From assembly GCA_030550075.1 (NCBI GenBank), contig JAUQQB010000021.1, forward strand, positions 1-15,281: a DNA stretch of 15,281 nt, given 5' to 3'. Positions 11,848 to 15,281 of the stretch are shown here, piece by piece. The position numbers and the translations under genes are program-made. The notes under the pieces are model-generated. The model did not search any database. It saw nothing but the letters and a program-made list of their open reading frames with translations, and was not told the DNA's origin. Source of the stretch: Chloroflexota bacterium (GTDB lineage: Bacteria; Chloroflexota; Anaerolineae; Thermoflexales; Thermoflexaceae). Within the stretch, counting starts at the first letter, position 1. Each line of letters begins with the position of its first letter.

Positions 11848-11933
11848 CAATGGGTGCTTCCGAGCGTGCTTCCGGGTATGCGGTGAAATCTCTACGCTTT
11901 CCATCCACGGATGGATCAGGAAAGGAGGGGATG

Positions 11934-12776
11934 ATGGGCCGGGATGGGGCATTGAAAGGATGGCCCATCACAGGCTGGCGGCGAAAGCACGCCGAGTCCC
12001 GTGAGGATGTGGTGATCGTGGAGGAGCCCCTGGAGATCCAGGTCGCGCTCCCCGGCGAGGGGACGACGGAGATCTTCCCGGTCGCGGTCACCATGCGGAC
12101 CCCTGGGCACGATGAGGAACTGGCGCTGGGTTTCCTTTACACCGAAGGCCTGATCGATGACCCTCAGCGGTTTGCCCGCGGCCTGCGGATCGAACGCCCC
12201 TCCCCCCATGAGGCGCGGGTGATCCTGCCACCGGAGATGCGGATTGACCGGCAGCGACTGACCCGGCATTTCTACATGACCAGCAGCTGCGGGGTGTGCG
12301 GGAAAGCGGCCATCGAAGCGGTTTTTGTTCAGGGGTTCCCACCGCTGCCGGAGGAGGAGCCCGTGATCCCCATCGGGCTCCTCTACGATCTTCCCCAGCG
12401 GCTTCGGGAGGCGCAGGCCCTCTTCCGCCGGACCGGCGGGTTGCATGCGGCGGCGATCTTCGATCCCGAGGGGCGGCTGCTTTATCTGCGGGAGGATGTG
12501 GGCCGTCACAACGCGGTGGACAAGGCGATTGGAGCAGCGCTTCACGAGGGATGCCTGCCGCTGGGCCGGGCGCTGATGCTGGTGAGCGGCCGGGCGGGCT
12601 TTGAGATCGCCCAGAAAACCCTGCGGGCGGGCATCCCCATCCTGGCCGCCTTAGGGGCCCCTTCCAGCCTGACCCTGGAGCTCGCCCAGGCGGTTGGGAT
12701 GACCGTGGTGGGATTCCTGCAGGAAGGTGGGGCCAACATCTATACCGCCCCATGGCGGATCCGCGGCGCGCCGTAG
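11934..12776 (+). CDS. fdhD: Formate dehydrogenase accessory sulfurtransferase FdhD
   Basis: FdhD passes sulfur from a cysteine desulfurase to the molybdenum/tungsten bis-MGD cofactor and is needed for active formate dehydrogenase. In the 280-residue form I see EEPLEI (30-35), TPGHDEELALGFLYTEGLI (56-74), the active-site loop SSCGVCGK (117-124; Cys119 and Cys122), TGGLHAAAIF (167-176), EDVGRHNAVDKAIG (187-200) and VSGRAGFEIAQKTLRAGIP (217-235). These are all hallmark blocks and the length is normal. Two adjacent ATGs occur at 11931 and 11934. AAAGGAGGGG ends right before the first, so 11934 has the better spacing. No formate dehydrogenase or molybdopterin gene is in the window, so its client enzyme is encoded elsewhere. 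Confidence 0.97.
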   Translation: MGRDGALKGWPITGWRRKHAESREDVVIVEEPLEIQVALPGEGTTEIFPVAVTMRTPGHDEELALGFLYTEGLIDDPQRFARGLRIERPSPHEARVILPPEMRIDRQRLTRHFYMTSSCGVCGKAAIEAVFVQGFPPLPEEEPVIPIGLLYDLPQRLREAQALFRRTGGLHAAAIFDPEGRLLYLREDVGRHNAVDKAIGAALHEGCLPLGRALMLVSGRAGFEIAQKTLRAGIPILAALGAPSSLTLELAQAVGMTVVGFLQEGGANIYTAPWRIRGAP

Positions 12777-12783
12777 TATGATG

Positions 12784-12811
12784 GTAGGGCAACTGCTCGC
12801 AGTTGCCCTAC
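12784..12811. other. Perfect 13-bp inverted repeat between fdhD and the glycosyltransferase
   Basis: GTAGGGCAACTGC (12784-12796) is followed after TC by its exact reverse complement (12799-12811). It starts 7 nt after the fdhD stop and ends 9 nt before the next ATG, filling most of the gap. No U-tract follows. Its position would hide the next gene's ribosome-binding region, and no Shine-Dalgarno is visible there. Confidence 0.6.
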
Positions 12812-12820
12812 CCTTCGCCT

Positions 12821-13582
12821 ATGAGCGAAGCGCCTATCCGACGCATCCTGGGAGTTCGGGTTCACGACGTCACCATGGAGGAGGCGCTCCGGATCGTAGA
12901 GGGCTTCCTCGCGAAAGGCGGGGCGCGCCAGATCTGCACGGTGAACCCGGAGTTCGTCATGCACGCCCGGCGGGATCCCGCGTTCTTCCGCGTGCTGGAG
13001 GAGGCAGACCTGAACGTCCCGGATGGCGTGGGGCTGCTCTGGGCGGGGCGGATCCTGAGGCAACCGCTGCGGGAGCGGGTGCCGGGGGTGGAGCTCATGG
13101 AGGCGCTGGCGGCCCGGGCAGCGGAGCGGGGATGGCGGGTGTTCCTGCTCGGAGCCGCTGAAGGCGTGGCGGATCGCGCCGCCGCCGTGCTCCAGGCCCG
13201 ATACCCCGGCCTGATCATCGCCGGCACCTTTGCCGGCTCTCCCCGGCCGGAGGACGCGCCGCCCATCCTGGAACGCCTTCGAGAGGCCCGGCCGGATTTC
13301 CTCTTCGTGGCCTACGGCGCGCCCCGACAGGACCTCTGGATCGCCCGTTATCAACCCGAGCTCAGGATCCCCGTGGCGATGGGCGTCGGAGGCGCCTTCG
13401 ACTTCATCGCCGGCGTCGTCCCCCGCGCCCCCCGCTGGATGCGGGAGATCGGCCTCGAATGGCTCTACCGCCTGATCCGCCAGCCCTGGCGCTGGCGCCG
13501 CATGCTCGCCCTTCCCCGCTTCGTTCTCGCCGTCCTGGCCGCCCGTTACGGAAGCGGAGGCACAGGGGCCGGCGCAGGATAG
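12821..13582 (+). CDS. WecG/TagA/CpsF-family glycosyltransferase
   Basis: This GT26-family enzyme transfers N-acetylmannosamine(uronate) or a similar sugar from a UDP donor onto a lipid-linked acceptor in surface polysaccharide synthesis. In the 253-residue form I see TVNPEF (40-45), the catalytic-loop ADLNVPDGVG (62-71, Asp68), RVPGVEL (86-92), FLLGAAEG (108-115), FVAYGAPRQDLWI (162-174), GVGGAFDFIAG (188-198) and RAPRWMREIGLEWLYRLIRQP (202-222, read as RAPRWMREIG then LEWLYRLIRQP). The basic, aromatic C-terminus fits membrane association. ATG 12821 begins close to the conserved Ile-Leu-Gly-Val-Arg-Val. A TTG at 12803 lies in the hairpin and is less likely. The last codons overlap the convergent GHL10 gene by 37 bp and encode a Gly/Ala-rich tail. 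Acceptor and donor cannot be told from sequence. Confidence 0.95.
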   Translation: MSEAPIRRILGVRVHDVTMEEALRIVEGFLAKGGARQICTVNPEFVMHARRDPAFFRVLEEADLNVPDGVGLLWAGRILRQPLRERVPGVELMEALAARAAERGWRVFLLGAAEGVADRAAAVLQARYPGLIIAGTFAGSPRPEDAPPILERLREARPDFLFVAYGAPRQDLWIARYQPELRIPVAMGVGGAFDFIAGVVPRAPRWMREIGLEWLYRLIRQPWRWRRMLALPRFVLAVLAARYGSGGTGAGAG

Positions 13583-14949
13583 GCCTGGGTCGCGAATTCA
13601 TCCCAGTATCCCCTCAGGTTCACCGGGCCGTAGGCGAAGATCGCCATCCCGCGAGCGCCCAGCGACCGCGCCGCCTCAATTCGATCCAGGACGTCCTGGA
13701 AACAGGCGTAACCGCCGTGAATGCCCGGAAAAACATACCGCCCGGAGGCATCTGTCATGAAGTCCGCCACCAGCGTCCGGAAACGGTCCAGCGTCCACAC
13801 TGTCGTATCCGGGCAGTTCGCCGAGGGGCCGGCTGGGTAAATCATCGGCATGATGGCATCGACCCATCCCTCCCGCAGCCAGCGTTTGGAATCCTGGTAA
13901 TAATCCGAGTATCCCGAGGTGAAGCCTGGCCAGCCCCACCGGTTCTGGTAGACCCCCCACACGGCCGCCGTCACCCAGGCCTGCGGGCGGATCCCTTTCA
14001 CGGCGGCATAGACCTCCCGCACCATCGTATTCACCTGCTCCCGCTGCCACGCCGCCCGTTCCTCCGGGTTGCGGAACGAGGGCGTGAAGGGATCATACGA
14101 GTAATCCCGCCCCGGATAGCGGACCAGATCCAGATGCACCCCGTCCAGATCGTAACGGGTCATCAGATCCCTCACCACCCGCAGGACCTGCTCCCGCACC
14201 CCGGACCAGGCGGGTGTCGCCCAGAGATAGGAGTTGCAGGTCATCAGGTTCATGGGCGTCCCCGAGGAATCATACACACGCCACGCGCTCCACGACTTCC
14301 CATTGGTTCGAGAGAATGTCCAGAAGGGATGGGGCAGGTTCAGGCCATCGGGCGGGGCGCCGACCCCACAAAGCCATGTGGGGTAAACGTTGATGTAGGC
14401 GTGGACCTGGAGGCCGCGAGCGTGGGCCGCGTCGAGCAGCACCCGAAGGGGATCGAAGCCCGGGGAAGTGCCCAGGGTGCGCGTCACGGTGCCGGTGAGG
14501 CGCGCGGCCCATGGCTCATAGCCCGGGGTGTAATAGGCGTCTCCGACGCCACGGACCTGGAAGAGGAGCACGTTGAAGCGGGCGGCCGCCGCCTGCTCCG
14601 CAATCGTCACCAGGGATTCGGGCCGCGCCCATGAGCCATCGGCCCGCGTCCAGTCGAACCGGGTGATCCAGAGGGCGCGGAATTCCGAAACAGGTGCGCG
14701 CAGGACCAGCGGGAGATACACGCGATAGGGACCCGATGGGCTCACAGAGGCAGAGGAGACTTCCCCCCTTGAGGGAGAAGGAACCTCACCCGGTATCGGG
14801 GGGACATATCCGCTCCACAGATACCAGAGGGCGTTCTCTACCTGATCCGGGGCCGGGGCGCTCCGCGGGGACAGCGCTTCGAACGGGATCACCAGAAGGA
14901 TCGCCCCCAGCGTGAGCACTCTCCAGCGATAAGAAGCAAAGAAGAACAT
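13546..14949 (-). CDS. Secreted GHL10-type glycoside hydrolase-like protein (DUF187/PF02638 family)
   Basis: The protein (467 aa) has an N-terminal signal or anchor (about 8-25), a low-complexity Pro/Ser/Gly spacer (about 48-75), and Tyr-Arg-Val-Tyr-Leu-Pro-Leu-Val-Leu-Arg (75-84), a motif familiar from Chloroflexota exported proteins. A TIM-barrel domain follows (about 88-445) with FRALWITRFDW (90-100), FNVLLFQVRGVGDAYY (125-140), LQVHAYINVYPTW (180-192), YDLDGVHLDLVRYPG (266-280), DAIMPMIYP (364-372) and FPGIHGG (407-413). These are GHL10 hallmarks; members are thought to act on cell-wall or capsular glycans, but this one's substrate is unknown. ATG 14949 follows GGAGGA by 8 nt. It is convergent with the WecG/TagA gene, overlapping its end by 37 bp. 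Both may act on surface polymers, which is inference. Confidence 0.92.
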   Translation of the reverse strand: MFFFASYRWRVLTLGAILLVIPFEALSPRSAPAPDQVENALWYLWSGYVPPIPGEVPSPSRGEVSSASVSPSGPYRVYLPLVLRAPVSEFRALWITRFDWTRADGSWARPESLVTIAEQAAAARFNVLLFQVRGVGDAYYTPGYEPWAARLTGTVTRTLGTSPGFDPLRVLLDAAHARGLQVHAYINVYPTWLCGVGAPPDGLNLPHPFWTFSRTNGKSWSAWRVYDSSGTPMNLMTCNSYLWATPAWSGVREQVLRVVRDLMTRYDLDGVHLDLVRYPGRDYSYDPFTPSFRNPEERAAWQREQVNTMVREVYAAVKGIRPQAWVTAAVWGVYQNRWGWPGFTSGYSDYYQDSKRWLREGWVDAIMPMIYPAGPSANCPDTTVWTLDRFRTLVADFMTDASGRYVFPGIHGGYACFQDVLDRIEAARSLGARGMAIFAYGPVNLRGYWDEFATQAYPAPAPVPPLP

Positions 14950-15281
14950 CCGAATGTCCTCCGGAGCGCTTGATGGATCTGGGAACGCTCAAGAGAAAGC
15001 GCTGCCTTCATTCAGACTTTTTGCGCAATCACTTTTCCCGTCAGGAGGACATTCCACAGACGGAACCCCGACGCCAAGCTCCGAAAACGCTTGAACCCGC
15101 AGATCGTATGCTCCACCCCCATCCGCCTTGAAAACCCATTCCGGATGGGCCCGTTTCGGATCCGGAAGCCGAGGAGGATTCCGCCACGCCCGGTGCAGGG
15201 GGCCATGCTCCAATCCGGGAAGTCCTTAGGGAGTTACCCTCACACGAATTATGCAATGGATCCAGTCTTTATTCAGGCGGT
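14950..15281. other. Upstream region of the GHL10 gene to the window edge
   Basis: This stretch contains the ribosome-binding site of the GHL10 gene and a possible transposase remnant (15012-15206). I see no intact gene, and no clear promoter for the GHL10 gene. Confidence 0.4.
15012..15206 (-). pseudogene. Possible remnant of a DDE transposase C-terminus
   Basis: One minus-strand frame reads SRRMGVEHTICGFKRFRSLA. It resembles the Arg-Val-Glu-His-x-Ile...Lys-Arg-Phe-Arg block near the end of IS5-like DDE transposases, where the Glu is catalytic. Sequence to either side in this frame is not convincing, there is no plausible start, and no inverted repeats are visible. If the resemblance is real, it is a short decayed relic. 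It could also be chance. Confidence 0.3.

Larger units (their letters stand above)
11158..11933. other. Repeat-rich non-coding region between divergent clusters
   Basis: This 776-bp stretch lies between the unknown gene (minus) and fdhD (plus). It holds an AT-rich -10 box and inverted repeat (11199-11272), a 100-bp MITE-like copy (11302-11401), a hairpin with a TTC loop (11526-11556), a 35-bp hairpin repeat (11664-11698) and a long inverted repeat (11779-11847). Bases about 11400-11440 are unusually AT-rich for the window. No frame looks coding. Confidence 0.6.

Noticed and set aside
12088..12792. Minus-strand open frame opposite fdhD
   Set aside because: Pro/Arg/Ser-rich shadow of a well-conserved gene.
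13459..14634. Long plus-strand open frame (391 codons) opposite the GHL10 gene
   Set aside because: It is rich in Pro, His, Arg and Gly with no family signature and is antisense to a strongly recognisable GHL10 domain; a typical shadow in GC-rich DNA.
15225..15245. Another MITE-family end (GAGTTAC near 15227)
   Set aside because: Only seven bases match the family end and the following sequence does not resemble the other copies.

Overview
This window looks like chromosomal DNA of a GC-rich, probably thermophilic Chloroflexota bacterium, possibly near Thermoflexus or the Anaerolineae. That placement is inference. It rests on the GC-rich composition, the Tyr-Leu-Pro-Leu-Val-Leu-Arg motif after the signal region of a secreted hydrolase (familiar from Chloroflexota exported proteins), and the general protein character. 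No rRNA is present to confirm it. I see no CRISPR array, prophage or intact insertion sequence.

Left part (1-5665, all genes on the minus strand). A polar amino-acid ABC transporter is represented by its ATPase and its substrate-binding lipoprotein, with no permease between or beside them. Upstream lies a decayed IS66-family transposase. Next comes a tight three-gene unit, transcribed from right to left: a patatin-like phospholipase, a NarL/LuxR-type response regulator, and a CBS/CorC membrane protein. The response-regulator stop codon directly abuts the ATG of the membrane protein.

Middle (5666-8928, plus strand). A long non-coding stretch carries a small transposon-like element with target-site duplication and a 35-bp hairpin repeat. 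It is followed by an exported clan GH-A glycosidase-like protein, a Maf nucleotide pyrophosphatase, tRNA-Asn(GTT) with a textbook promoter and terminator, and a 52-residue cysteine-rich zinc-ribbon protein.

Right part (8929-15281). A minus-strand cluster runs from an unrecognised 120-residue protein to a divergent RpiB-like isomerase and a radical-SAM/HhH protein. After about 780 bp of repeat-rich non-coding DNA come fdhD and a WecG/TagA glycosyltransferase on the plus strand. The glycosyltransferase overlaps tail-to-tail with a secreted GHL10-type glycosidase-like protein on the minus strand. A possible transposase relic sits at the right edge.

The most interesting material is probably in two places. 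The first is the non-coding DNA, which holds three copies of a 35-bp hairpin whose stem changes are compensatory and four copies or ends of a GAGTTACGCA-ended MITE-like family. The second is the RpiB-like protein, which keeps the catalytic Cys/Thr but has lost the phosphate-binding residues known in E. coli RpiB.
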